NCBI GenBank assembly: GCA_900169235.1
Contig: FWCC01000255.1
Span: forward strand, 1 to 64,000
DNA from: Zarea fungicola
Lineage: Eukaryota; Ascomycota; Sordariomycetes; Hypocreales; Cordycipitaceae
Direction of reading: 5' to 3'
Length of the DNA: 64,000 nucleotides
Both the position numbers and the translations under genes were made by a program. Positions within the stretch are counted from its first letter, which is position 1. Each line of letters begins with the position of its first letter. The notes beneath the pieces were generated by a model. It ran no database searches and was not told where the DNA came from. It worked only from the letters and a program-made list of their open reading frames with translations. Of the stretch, positions 11,022 to 20,971 are shown piece after piece.

Positions 11022-11311
11022 GAGGTGATTGTTGAAAAGTCATTAAGCACTGTAAACCATTTTTCACCACATGTCGTCATGTACAATATACTCTGTATTA
11101 TAGTTCAATTGTGATAATAGAAATGCTCTCGGCTTGGATTGTATGTAAATGGTACGGGCTGCGATCGCGGACATTGATCCCCGAATAGCCGTTCCGCCCC
11201 CACCTCAGCTTCTCATATACACTGTGACTCACGAGGTTGAGCGACTTAATCTTGGCATATACGAAAAAATTGACATAAAATATAGTCCAGCACAGTCAGA
11301 TTGTAATCAAC

Positions 11312-11758
11312 ATGCCTCGTCAAAACATTTCCGGTGGCTCGTCCTTTGAGGAGCAGATTGGCTACAGCCGCGCCGTTGTCGTGGACGATGACTGGATCAA
11401 AGTCTCTGGCACCACGGGGTAGGTCCCTCAACCTTGGCACTTGAAATGATATCAAGCTAAGTACACTGGCAGATACAACTATGCCACGGGAGAAATCTCT
11501 GCCGACGTAGCAGAGCAGGCGGACCAGACCCTCGCCAACATTAACAAGGCGCTTGTCGAGGCCGGATCATGCATGGGCGACGTCGTCCGAGTGCACTACA
11601 TTCTGCCCAACCGCAATGACTTTCCCACGACATGGCCTGTACTGAAAAAGTGGTTTGGCGAGGTCCGTCCTGCGGCGACCATGTTCCAGGCCGGTCTGAT
11701 GAAGGACGAGATGAAGATTGAGATTGAAGTAACTGCCAAGAAAGGCTGCAGCAAGTAA
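11312..11758 (+). CDS. RidA/YjgF/YER057c/UK114-family protein
   Basis: Two exons, 11312-11418 and 11473-11758, separated by a 54-bp intron (GTAGGT..CAG); 130 aa, the usual size for the family (PF01042). Recognisable elements are IKVSGTTGYNYATGEI, the helix EQADQTLANINKALVEAGSCMGDVV, VHYILPNRNDFP, and RPAATMFQAGLM, whose arginine occupies the substrate-binding position. RidA proteins hydrolyse reactive enamine/imine intermediates made by PLP enzymes; this branch ('YjgF-like 6') is less well characterised, so the substrate is open. It converges on the YeeE/YedE permease with only 106 bp between stop codons. Confidence 0.9.
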
Positions 11759-11864
11759 CAATACATCCAGCAGCCAATAACATGACATCGAGAAAACAAT
11801 AGTCCAGGAGACAGAAGCCTAGCTACATAAAAGGAGCAAAATATCTAAAAGGGTATCCAAGGTT

Positions 11865-12997
11865 CTAATACACAAGAGACGCAACCACAAACCCAGAAGC
11901 AAACGTCGTAGCAATCGTTATCAGACTCGACGTAGACAGCAGCGAGATGCCGCTGATGCCATGTCCAGACGTACACCCACCCGCCATCCGCGATCCCACA
12001 ATCATCAACGCACCACCAGCAACCGCCAGCGGCGGCGCAACCTCGAGCGCAGGCGCCGCCACCAGCTTCGGCACCGCCCTGGCCAGGAGCAGCGCGCCAC
12101 CGCCCGCCGAGACGGCAAAGAGCACGTTGGGGAACGCCTTGGGTCGCGCGCCGTGATCACCGGCAATAACGGACCACACCAGGCCGCCGACCTCGCCAAA
12201 GGACCCCGAGATGCCAATCATGGACCGCCGGGTAAGGATGGACAGCAGCTGCGCGACGCTGATGAGGAACCCGCCCAGCGCCCCGGCCATGGGCACCCCG
12301 GCCAGCCGCGGCGTGTACAGCGTGGTGGCGAGGATCACGGCCGCAAAGGCGGCCTCGTAGAGGACCATGGCGGCGGGCTTGGAGATGCCGAGAATCTCAT
12401 TCACCGTGACCGTCTCCGGTTTGGCGCCGGCGCGGTCGCGGCTGCGCGCCACGGCTTTGCTCACCACGCCCGTCCAGAGCACGCCGCCCGCTACGGCGCC
12501 GGCGAGCGCGTAGAAGCCCGTGTGCACGCCCGCGGCCAATTGCGCAAAGAGCGTGCCGGGGCAGGACCCGGAGAGGGCCATGCCCGCGCCGAGGAGCGCG
12601 CCGCCGAGGATGTTGCCGTCATAGGTGGTGGCCCAGAGGCCGATGGGGGAGGACGAGCGCGGCGCGAGCTTGGCGTAGCCTGATCGATCGCTGACGGCGT
12701 AGTATGCGCTGTGCCAACGAATGAATTAGTAGCTGAGAACGTGCAAAAAAAAACTGGTTTTGTATAGGTAGTTGTGTGCCTGGTCGACCCCGACTTGCAT
12801 TCCCGAAAAGGCAACCGCCGAAGCTTCTTCTTCTTCTTAATTTTTGTGGCTTACATGCTAGAGGCGGTGGCGGCGAGAAAAGCCTGCACCATGTGCCAGT
12901 TTTCAAACTTCATCTGCGTAATGACGACGGCCGGGTTGTGGAAGCCGGCGGCAATCATGGCCGCGCCAAAGGCGGCACCAGAGAGTATCGTGGCCAT
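11865..12997 (-). CDS. YeeE/YedE-family sulfur-compound (thiosulfate-type) permease
   Basis: Two exons on the minus strand, 12997-12855 and 12708-11865, with a 146-bp intron (donor GTAAGC); 328 aa. It is a hydrophobic protein with about nine or ten membrane helices and two copies of the YeeE/YedE (PF04143) pattern. Each copy has the signature cysteine loop: ALSGSCPGT in the first half and RMAGGCTSGHG in the second, matching the cysteines that relay thiosulfate in bacterial TsuA. The first exon supplies the N-terminal helix (LSGAAFGAAMIAAGF) and QMKFENWHMVQAFL. Fungal versions are fused two-repeat proteins like this one. Likely role: import of thiosulfate or another reduced sulfur species across the plasma membrane, inferred from the bacterial family. 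Confidence 0.9.
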
Positions 12998-13848
12998 TTA
13001 TTTTTCGGTGCGATACTTGATTTGGTGTTTTGTTTCCTTCTCAATGGCCAGGGAAAAGAAATCTGGGGTGACACGAGATTTTGTGAGACGGCTAAAATGG
13101 CTCAATGGACACGGCACGGGATTGATACGATGGTGGCGGGTCACGACATAGACAAAGAAATGACGCCAACCCGGGAAACTGGAAAGAAGAGCGAGATTTC
13201 TCGCCCAAGTTTCGAAACGGGTTGACGGGAAAGCCACAATCGGCGTGACTTTTGCTCCCAAAACCAACATTTGCACCAATGAGTTGTCTTGAAGTACCGA
13301 GATTTTCAACTTCGGCGAGGTCACTCGGGGCGTCGGGGACCTGTGACGGCTCGGCATATCCTTCAGTGGAGACCTCCAGGGATCGTTTATGGGGTGGATG
13401 TGGGATTATGGCGGTGCTCGCACTATAATAAATCTCATTATAGTCCACGGTAGCGACATGACGCTGTCTTGTTCAATTGTAGGTGACGCGACCCAACCCA
13501 TTCATTACTTATAACGAGCCATGCAATACAGACTGGGTGACTTTAAAAATAGCTAGGATTATTAAATAGTATCTAGGACACCATATAATGAGCTATTTTG
13601 CCGACTATTTTGCCGACTACGCCCTCGCAGCCAACACTTGGCTTGACGTGGAGCTTGGATTACTGATACAGCCCTCAAGTGGTGGGATAAGTTTGTAACT
13701 TGGTAGCTAAATTCTGTCAGCTTTCCAACAACCCCGGCCGCTCTACCAAGTTCTGTCGACACAATATTGTTCGCATGACGTAAACAAGGTCTCATTTCCG
13801 TCTGTGCAAGCCGGTCCAAGCCCTACTTCAAAGTTTGTTTGATGCGGT
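12998..13848. other. Gene-free interval
   Basis: Upstream region of the permease gene and downstream region of the P450 relic. No recognisable coding signal. Confidence 0.45.
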
Positions 13849-14855
13849 CTACCATGTCAGTAAAGTCCGCAGCGGCTGATAGCGTGAGGTTCGCAACATC
13901 GTTAATCTCCGCAGGATCTCCGTCTCCCATTTTCGGACCATCTCGGCCGCTGCATCTGAGCGTGGAACAATGTGAAATGGAAACTCGGCGGGTTGCACAA
14001 TCAGACTCCCTGTGATTTCCGGTTTTGCCACTTTCTCCTTTCCTTCCTCAACCACTCTTTGGATGTTTAATGTAGCCAATAGCCGTGATATGGTAAGAAA
14101 CAGGCTCTTCTCAGCCAGGTGCCGGCCAGGACAGGCTCTGCGGCCAAATCCAAAAGCCGTCTCCGCTGGATTGGGCTCATTTCTCATAATAAATCGGTCC
14201 GAGTCGAGTCGATCGGGACTGCATATGGTTGCTGGTCATACAGAAGCGACCTTGTGCCCAAGCTCAGAAAGGAATTCTTGGGCATGCGATACCCACCGTA
14301 CATTATATCTTCCTCAACCCGACGGGGGTGGTTCATGGGCGTTGGTGGGAACCATTGAAGAGCTTCTGAAACAACGACCGAGACATAAGGTAGCCGGCTC
14401 TGGCCATCCATGTCCGGCAATCCATCACCAATGAGCGCATCCAGCTCAGCTTGGGCCTTTTGCTGAACTTCTGGAAACATGACCATTGCCAGAACAAACC
14501 CACTGAGAATAGGAGTAGCTCTGTCTGAGCCCCCAGCAAAGAGAGTCACAGCCGTCGACTTGACGTCGTAGTCTATAACTTCCAGAGTACTGCTGCCTGG
14601 ACAAAGCTGGCTGAACCTCGAGAGTGACAGTTTTCGGTCAATATCACACATTATTATCTGACCCCCCGTCTTAACTGCCATGCAAGGTGGCTTTATCCTG
14701 TGGCTAAAATCAGGTGTGGCGCCGTATCCTTGCCCCCATTGTGTGGCTACGTTATGCCACTTGACCCTCACATCAGCGTGAAGCCAAATGTTCCAGGCAG
14801 CAAACGCCAGGCAGCAAACGCCAGGCAGCAGCAAAACTAGGTTTAAGGAATACAA
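13849..14855 (-). pseudogene. Decayed cytochrome P450 (C-terminal half)
   Basis: The minus strand carries the C-terminal landmarks of a fungal P450 but not an intact gene. Present: an I-helix remnant (TLFAGGSDRA), PEVQQKAQAELDALIG, RLPYVSVVVSEALQW, a beta region ending MPKNSFLSLG, and the haem loop FGFGRRACPGRHLAE with its cysteine. Broken: the region before the I-helix (normally over 200 residues) is missing or scrambled; the frame shifts at about 14200 between YAVP and DRFI; and the K-helix ExxR reads EALQ, so the essential arginine is lost. No ATG opens the upstream part. An N-terminal hydrophobic stretch contains a 14-bp tandem duplication. It is divergent from the HNH gene with 89 bp between them. 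Confidence 0.85.
14793..14833. repeat. 14-bp tandem repeat (about 2.5 copies)
   Basis: The unit CAGGCAGCAAACGC is repeated twice and followed by a partial copy, within the 5' end of the P450 relic. Probably replication slippage. Confidence 0.8.
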
Positions 14856-14944
14856 ATAAAGTTTTTCACTGCCCTTGATTAATTTCTCTCAGCTCCCTTA
14901 ACACTTCTCTCTATCCCTCAATATCCGGAACACCTTTGCCCGGC

Positions 14945-16222
14945 ATGGCTGACTCTACCGTTAATGCCTTGGCAGAGCGCCTGAGTACATTTCTACAGCA
15001 GCCAGGTCTGCTACAATTCGAGCGCGCATGGTTGAACAAGTTTTTAACCAATCGGATGAATCTTCTTGGCCAAACACGCAGGCCAACTCTTTACGAAATG
15101 GAAGAAAAGCTCCCACATCTGGAGGCAATCTGCCAGATGTATAACCATCCTGCAAACGCTTTCAATACTGGCGCTGCTAGAGTTTTTGGGTCTTGGCACC
15201 TAGCAAGTCTTTTTGACTTGCCAGTGACTGAACTACAGTCCCTGCGATCAGACCTTACGGTGCTGAATCAGTTTCTCGACAACTGCCGATATTTTGTTGT
15301 GCAATGTAAGCCACTTTTTAGATTATCCTTGGAACAAACCATTTGCTAATGCTGTGATATAGTTACACGGGGTCAATCTAATATCCCTAGACATCTAATG
15401 TCACATGGAAGGGGCACCCCGGCTAGACGGTTCAGGTACCAAGAAAATGTATGCACTTTTCTCATCACCCAACACATTGCCATTCTAATAGCCATATAGG
15501 TCCATGAACGTGATGGCTATAGATGCCTAATAACATCTAAGACGAGGCCAGTTGAGGCCTGCCATATTATCCCCTACAGTAGCTTTTCTACTGCAGTCGA
15601 TATTACGGCACTTCAAGAGCGCTGGCATATTGCCAGGCGTATGTTTGGAAGCCAGAGAGCGGACGCTCTAGAAAAGCTTCTAGATGGACCTGGCTGTACT
15701 GAAGTCCAGTGGAATATTATTACACTATCCAAGTGCCTTCACCATCTTTGGGATGAAGGGCTCTTTGCCATGGAGCCATTGCCTCTATCCCCAGCTGATG
15801 CCGGCCAACGCATCCGTGTTAGAGTTCAGTGGTTCTGGCCTGAACTAGACAGCGGAAGGCATCTCACGAATCCTCAGCCTAGCATTGAAAGCATCAACGA
15901 CATGTTCGAAAGTCTATTCAGCCATCGCAACACTCAGCGGGCCTACGAGGTCAATGTTGCTACTGCCCAGGTTATCCTTACTGGGCAAGTGTACACAATT
16001 ACATGTGATGATGAAGACGAGAGAAACCTGATGTTCCAGGCGTTAGGAGCACGATGGGACTTACAACGTGTCCAGTTCATGGCTGGGGCAGCTGGGGTTC
16101 CGGATTATGAGCTAGATTTGATGCCTCGAGACGATCACCCTGATTGTGCTCTGTGGAAGGAGCTTAGGCTACAACAGAGGTATCTCGGCAACTACCGCCC
16201 ACCATTCGTACCTTTGCCATAG
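14945..16222 (+). CDS. HNH-nuclease-domain protein (HNH_2 type)
   Basis: Three exons, 14945-15305, 15363-15448 and 15500-16222 (introns of 57 and 51 bp); 389 aa. The central domain fits PF13391: YQENVHERDGYRCLITSK with a lone cysteine, then VEACHIIPYS giving the catalytic His pair region, and WNIITLSKCLHHLWDEGLF giving the downstream N and H of the HNH motif. Such proteins are abundant and poorly understood in filamentous fungi; most have one CHIIPY block and long flanks. The N-terminal 140 residues are helical and the C-terminal part after the domain is of unknown fold. The frame remains open for another 117 codons after the TAG at 16220-16222 (see the next entry), so the end may be premature. 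No targeting signal is visible. Confidence 0.8.
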
Positions 16223-16576
16223 CATGGCGAATCCTCTGGGGCGGCCAAGGAGCAGAAATCGATGGAACCTGCAGGGACCGCGGAAAAGGCTGATGTACAA
16301 GCAAAGGCTCAGGCTAACACGGCTGAGCCTAGTTCTTCCCACGTGAAAGAGGACTCTGGTGACTCTGCAGAGACCAAGGGCTCCAGTGGTACTGCCTCGA
16401 CTGCCATTACAGGGGATACCCTGGTTGCGACTCAATCCTCTGCAGTAACGCAGCCCTTGACGAAAACTCAGCTTCTCGTTGAAGCTCAAGCTCATTCGCC
16501 TATCGTGGACAACGAACCAAAGTCCTTGCGTATGAAATTACGCAGAGTCTTCTCTAGAAAGAAGCTCAATTAACAT
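16223..16576 (+). pseudogene. In-frame C-terminal continuation of the HNH protein after TAG
   Basis: Directly in frame with the preceding gene and open for 117 codons after its TAG. It encodes a low-complexity Ala/Ser/Thr/Glu segment (AGTAEKADVQAK, VKEDSGDSAETK) ending in a basic tail, LRMKLRRVFSRKKLN. Basic tails of that kind are common at the ends of fungal proteins of this size, so I read it as the original C-terminus cut off by CAG to TAG (a C to T change at CpA). The alternative is a separate small ORF starting at the ATG at 16262. No splice removing the TAG keeps the frame. Confidence 0.45.
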
Positions 16577-18448
16577 GTCTCGATCGAGACGGATTGTGCA
16601 ACGGCCATGGGAACAGAATCAAGGTGGACGAGTTTCTATATACTGGCTCGATGTACTGGCGTAAGCTGGTGTTTGCTTGGAATTGGTCTAGATGCTACAT
16701 TCCAGTTGTATTTCTACGCAGAGTGTATAAGCCATAGCTTCCAGCTGCTAATTAGATCGTCGCGGCAAAGATTTGCCTGGTGACTGCAGAGAGTTCTACT
16801 ACCGTATGAAGCAGGGTGAGATTCCTTTGATGTTTTCGCTTCTGGATGACAGCCGCTGCAACATGTATTCAAACGGTCGCTTACAGCCGGACAGTGAGAA
16901 CAAAGTCAGTATGCTGCGGCATACCTGTTGAAGATTAGAAACCGAGGTTTGGAGATGCCATACAAGTCTTTTGGGATCATTCAATGTTCTTAGTAGAAAG
17001 CGAAGAGATTCAAAATCCATAACCTCGTTAGTACTCTCAAAATTTTAATGTGGAATTGCATTGAAACGTGTATTGGGGCTCAACGCTCCAGCTTGTGCCG
17101 TGGGTGCAGACTCTGGTGTTCTTTTAGAATCCCTGACCACAACGCTGGTCTCGCGGAGCCATCCGTGGGAGGTTCATAAATCCCATTATCCCAAGGCAGT
17201 TTTGAAACAAAAACTACCTTTGAAGCGCCATTGGACCAAGAACAAAAATCTGGTCGTGCGCATTCACCACACATCGACTGGAATCGGCGCAGCTATTATT
17301 CCTCCGGGCTTCGTACACAGTAACATTGTTTCGTGTATTGCTGCCGCAGATTGGTAGTCGTTCGCACTGACTGGGCTACATGGCCTCCGCCTAGCAGAAT
17401 GTTGGTCCGCGGCTCGGATGTACCGGAAACGGCCTAAAGCACTGTCGGAAGTGGCTGTAAGCGACGAGGGTAGCAATATGAACGACTCATGATAGAATAT
17501 GCCAAAAAGCTGGCGCTGCCAGGTATCTACGTCTGATAACTAGGTACTTTATACCGTATCGCTCGGCGCAACGACAGCCTTGCGTCCTCTTACGGTTAGG
17601 GTGTTTCTTCATTTACCCTTTTCGGAGCTTAATTACATCTAGCTGCGGTTAGGAATTAGCTTACCCCACCGACTGAAGTTGTAGCCAGTCTCTGCCATGG
17701 TATTGTCATCCATTAATCATCAAATCGACTATTCCAACCGTTTCGGATGTAAGCAGGGCTGATTGCGATGGGATGTAGGCCGCTGCTAGACTCAGCAAAG
17801 GCATAATATATGCGAATAACTCACCCGTCCCCGTTGTCTCAGCCCGAAAGAAACCTGGGAAATGGCCAGACATGTCTCCAAGAAAATTAGCAAGAATGAT
17901 TTTAGCCCCTGAGCGTTTCGCAACGGCGTATATAGCAATGATTCTAGGCGGACATACATATGTCCCAAAAAAGGTTCATGACAAGGATCGAGCTTCTTGA
18001 GTCAAGATAGTGAGCGCGGAACGTGGTGGGGGAAGCGGACTTTGGCTTGTCGCGCTAAAATTATCATATGAGCCTGAATCACCTTGACTAACCTGCAAAA
18101 GAGTCAATCTTCTTTTTCTGCATTGCCAATGGGTAAGTCTTAGTGCTACATCAAACTCCTAAATTGTAGTTCTTGACACTAGGGAGCTATACGTGGAGTA
18201 TTAAGTTCGCCGCCCGGATGCGGGTGGGCATGTGAATCTGGTACAGAACGGTGTACTAGTTACAATTCCATGACTCCCATGTGTAAAGTCGACCCACACA
18301 TCTCATAAATAACTTAATTAGTGCTTACAGTGACAGGCCCATCACCAACTCGTGGCAACTTAAGAAGCTTCGACAACCGCATCCAAACTTGACCTTGCCT
18401 CAACTTCTCATCCATAATACCATTTTTTCTCTTGGAATTCTAATCACC
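16577..18448. other. Gene-poor interval
   Basis: Almost 1.9 kb with short reading frames only. No domain, splice pattern or RNA gene could be supported. Confidence 0.45.
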
Positions 18449-19233
18449 ATGTCGACTTCTGAGCCCCAGAGCGGGAAACTTTCCAGGCCCTATGCGCCCA
18501 TAGGGTCACCGCAGTATAGGACTAAAAAGGTTGATTCTCATTCGTTCCCTACTCGTCCATCTCTTGACTAACTTCAACGTCAAAGACTGATAAGCTCACA
18601 TTGATCGCGACAGAAATGGCCTGTGTTCACAACTGCATTATCCGTGGACTCAACGCCCTTTTCAAGCATGCCTTGACCGTTCAAGCAGCTGATTACGCCG
18701 CATTCATAACGCTGGCCAACATCTGGCACAAGTTCGTTATGAAGCACCATGACAGCGAGGAACGGACATTCTTCCTCCCGTTACAAGAAAAAATCAACCC
18801 CGACGCAATGAAGGTGTCTCTAAACGAGCATGCGACGTTCCACGATGGCATGGAGGAGATGCAGACCTACTTGACATCTCTCGCTGGATCAGAAAGCAAA
18901 TACGACGGCAACGAGTTCACTCGGATTCTGAATTCCTTCTCGGATGCACTCGTTACTCATTTGACTCACGAGATACCCGCCCTCATGACGCTGGATCAAT
19001 ATGGTGACGTTGATGTAATCGCCAAGATGTGGTACAGCGGGGTAGAGGCGGAAGTAAAGACAATGAAGATGGGGGACTTTGTTACGGTAGTGCCTTTTGT
19101 GCTGCTGGCACACGACAAGAAATTTGAAGACGGCTTGCACAGCAACTTTCCCCCGATGCCAGCACCAATCCTTTTCATGGTGCGCAATGTTTTCAGCTGG
19201 CCAAACAGAGCAGCGTGGAAATTTATGGATTGA
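18449..19233 (+). CDS. Hemerythrin-like (HHE cation-binding) domain protein
   Basis: Two exons, 18449-18529 and 18586-19233, with a 56-bp intron (CTTGACTAAC branch site); 242 aa. The four-helix hemerythrin pattern (PF01814) is clear: H42 in the VHNCIIRGLN helix, the H81-H82-D-S-E-E-R block in helix 2, E108-H109 and H113 in NEHATFH, and H152/H155-E156 in THLTHE. Together these give the His/Glu set for a non-haem di-iron centre. The C-terminal 60 residues are less conserved and end with SWPNRAAWKFMD. Fungal members are short, soluble and largely uncharacterised; oxygen, iron or NO sensing or binding is inferred from the family. The start is the first ATG in a CACCATGTCG context, after an untranslated leader with no TATA. 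Confidence 0.88.
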
Positions 19234-20159
19234 GTCTTCTCCTTCTCCTTTGCCTACTGTTCAGGTACGCCAGAATCCGCACCAAAGCAGTAGCAAGAGG
19301 ACAATATGTATCAGTACCCTATACCAGATATAGCAGAGCGTGATGGAGCTGTCCTATTTATTAGGATTTAAGATATAGTTTAATTAAATATAATTACATT
19401 TTACATTATACTGCAACCCTCGCTGTAGGATAATAAGCCACAAGGGGCAATTGGAATTTGACATCTTATTGAGGATTGAGTACGTTTTCTCAGCCCAAAA
19501 TCTGGCACAGTATGCATGCGCAAGTCTGCTGACTAGCATGGTTTGGTTATTTGTCAGCTTTTATCCACTTCAATATGATCCGGCGACAGATTAGTGTACT
19601 GCCAGGCGTACACTCGCTTCGCGTAGATTGGAGTCCATGAAACATGCAATTCACCAAGCGTCTTTGCCAGTAGGCGAGCTGCTTTATATATTGTACGTGG
19701 AGCGGTATTTCAATGTGATTATGTTTCCCGGAAAGCTTTGATCCCTAGGCAGGAGCATTTACAAACCTCTATTTATCAATAATATGCCCTATCGAAATTT
19801 ACACATACCTGGACACGCATTTCTTCTAGACTCTATGCTTTTATACACATCGTGATTCTATTTACTAAATAAACAATAAAATATACATAGACTAGTACGC
19901 TGACTGCATCACTAGCCATTGAAAAGAAGACAAAGGCTGATAGTCACCGTGGCAGCAGCTCCCGGACCAGCCAATCAACTGCGGCGGCTGAGCTTGGCGT
20001 GACCAGCGCGGCTAGCACAAAGAATAAGAGAGGGAAAGTAGCAGGTACATGGCGTTATCATGCCAGAAAATGACCAATATCGCCTCTTCATCCAGCTTCC
20101 CGACTGATATGTAATTGCAGCCAATCCAAAGCATCCAGTATCAGTCGTCTCAATCGTAC
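19234..20159. other. AT-rich gene-free interval
   Basis: Includes an AT-rich stretch (about 19370-19410 and 19855-19900). No gene seen. Confidence 0.45.
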
Positions 20160-20971
20160 TTAGCAACGGACGTTGTTTGTACCGGTACTGCAGCCACGTT
20201 GGAAGTACTTATGGGTGCCAGGGTTCTGAGCCGGTGCAGTAGCACCGCCATCGACGCGTTCAGCGGCACAAGTACCGCACATGGGGTTGGAGACACAAGT
20301 CTGGGACCAGAACCAACCCCAGGCAATGTAGGGCTGAGTCCAAATCTGCACTACACTCTTAGGGGGAAGAATGCAGGTCCATGTATCGCTCTCACCCCAC
20401 GTTTCGGTAACAGTGAGACTAAGCGAGGCCGACAAGACGTCCTTGATAATTTTCCAATCGAGGCCAGCATTCTCAGCAATGGAGATTGAAGAAGAGTAGG
20501 AGATGGCAGAAGATCCTCCGGCAGTGGACTTCCCTCCATACTGGCAGGCCGATGCAGGGCTCCAGCTTCCATACCACTGACCGGTCTGCTTGGTATAGGT
20601 CTTGGTGTACTTGGCAGGCACAATGCAGGGTCCAGACTCTCGAGAGTGAAGAGTCTTAACGTCATATTCAACCTTGGCCATGCTTACAAAGGCTTTCTCG
20701 TCATGGAGGTAGATGGTATGGTTCGATCCTTGTCGGTCAGCAACTTGTTTCTCAACAATTCAGCATGATACTTACCACGGTTGGCAAGGAGATACTCCTC
20801 GATATTCTTGGAGTGAATGATCCATTCCTTAGGGTGATTCTTGAGAACATTGGCGTGGGCCTCATCCCGGGTCAGGTTCTTCGCAGTGGCAAGAGCATCA
20901 TGCACAGGGAAAGAAGGGACAATGCCTGTGGCTGAAGCCAGCGATGCGGCGAAAAGGAGTGAGAATTTCAT
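20160..20971 (-). CDS. Secreted Cys/Trp-containing protein of unknown family
   Basis: Two minus-strand exons, 20971-20776 and 20728-20160, with a 47-bp intron (GTAAGT..AAG); 254 aa. Residues 1-16 (MKFSLLFAASLASATG) form a signal peptide. A short charged pro-like region follows, with NLTRDEAHANVLKNHPKEW. The body is Ser/Thr/Gly/Trp-rich with eight or so cysteines (SGPCIVP, SACQYGG, TWTCILPP, SQTCVSN, PMCGTC, RGCSTG, VRC end) and alternating polar/hydrophobic stretches (SAISYSSSISIAENAG, SASLSLTVTETWG) suggesting a beta-rich, disulfide-bonded extracellular fold. The protein ends exactly on a cysteine. I do not recognise the family. A TATATA lies about 100 bp upstream on the same strand. Confidence 0.75.

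Noticed and set aside
11961..12683. 240-codon plus-strand frame over the YeeE/YedE permease
   Set aside because: Arg/His/Gly-rich shadow of the membrane protein gene on the other strand.
9057..12997. A secondary-metabolite cluster around the PhyH dioxygenase
   Set aside because: No polyketide synthase, NRPS, terpene synthase or DMAT gene nearby; neighbours are housekeeping-type genes.
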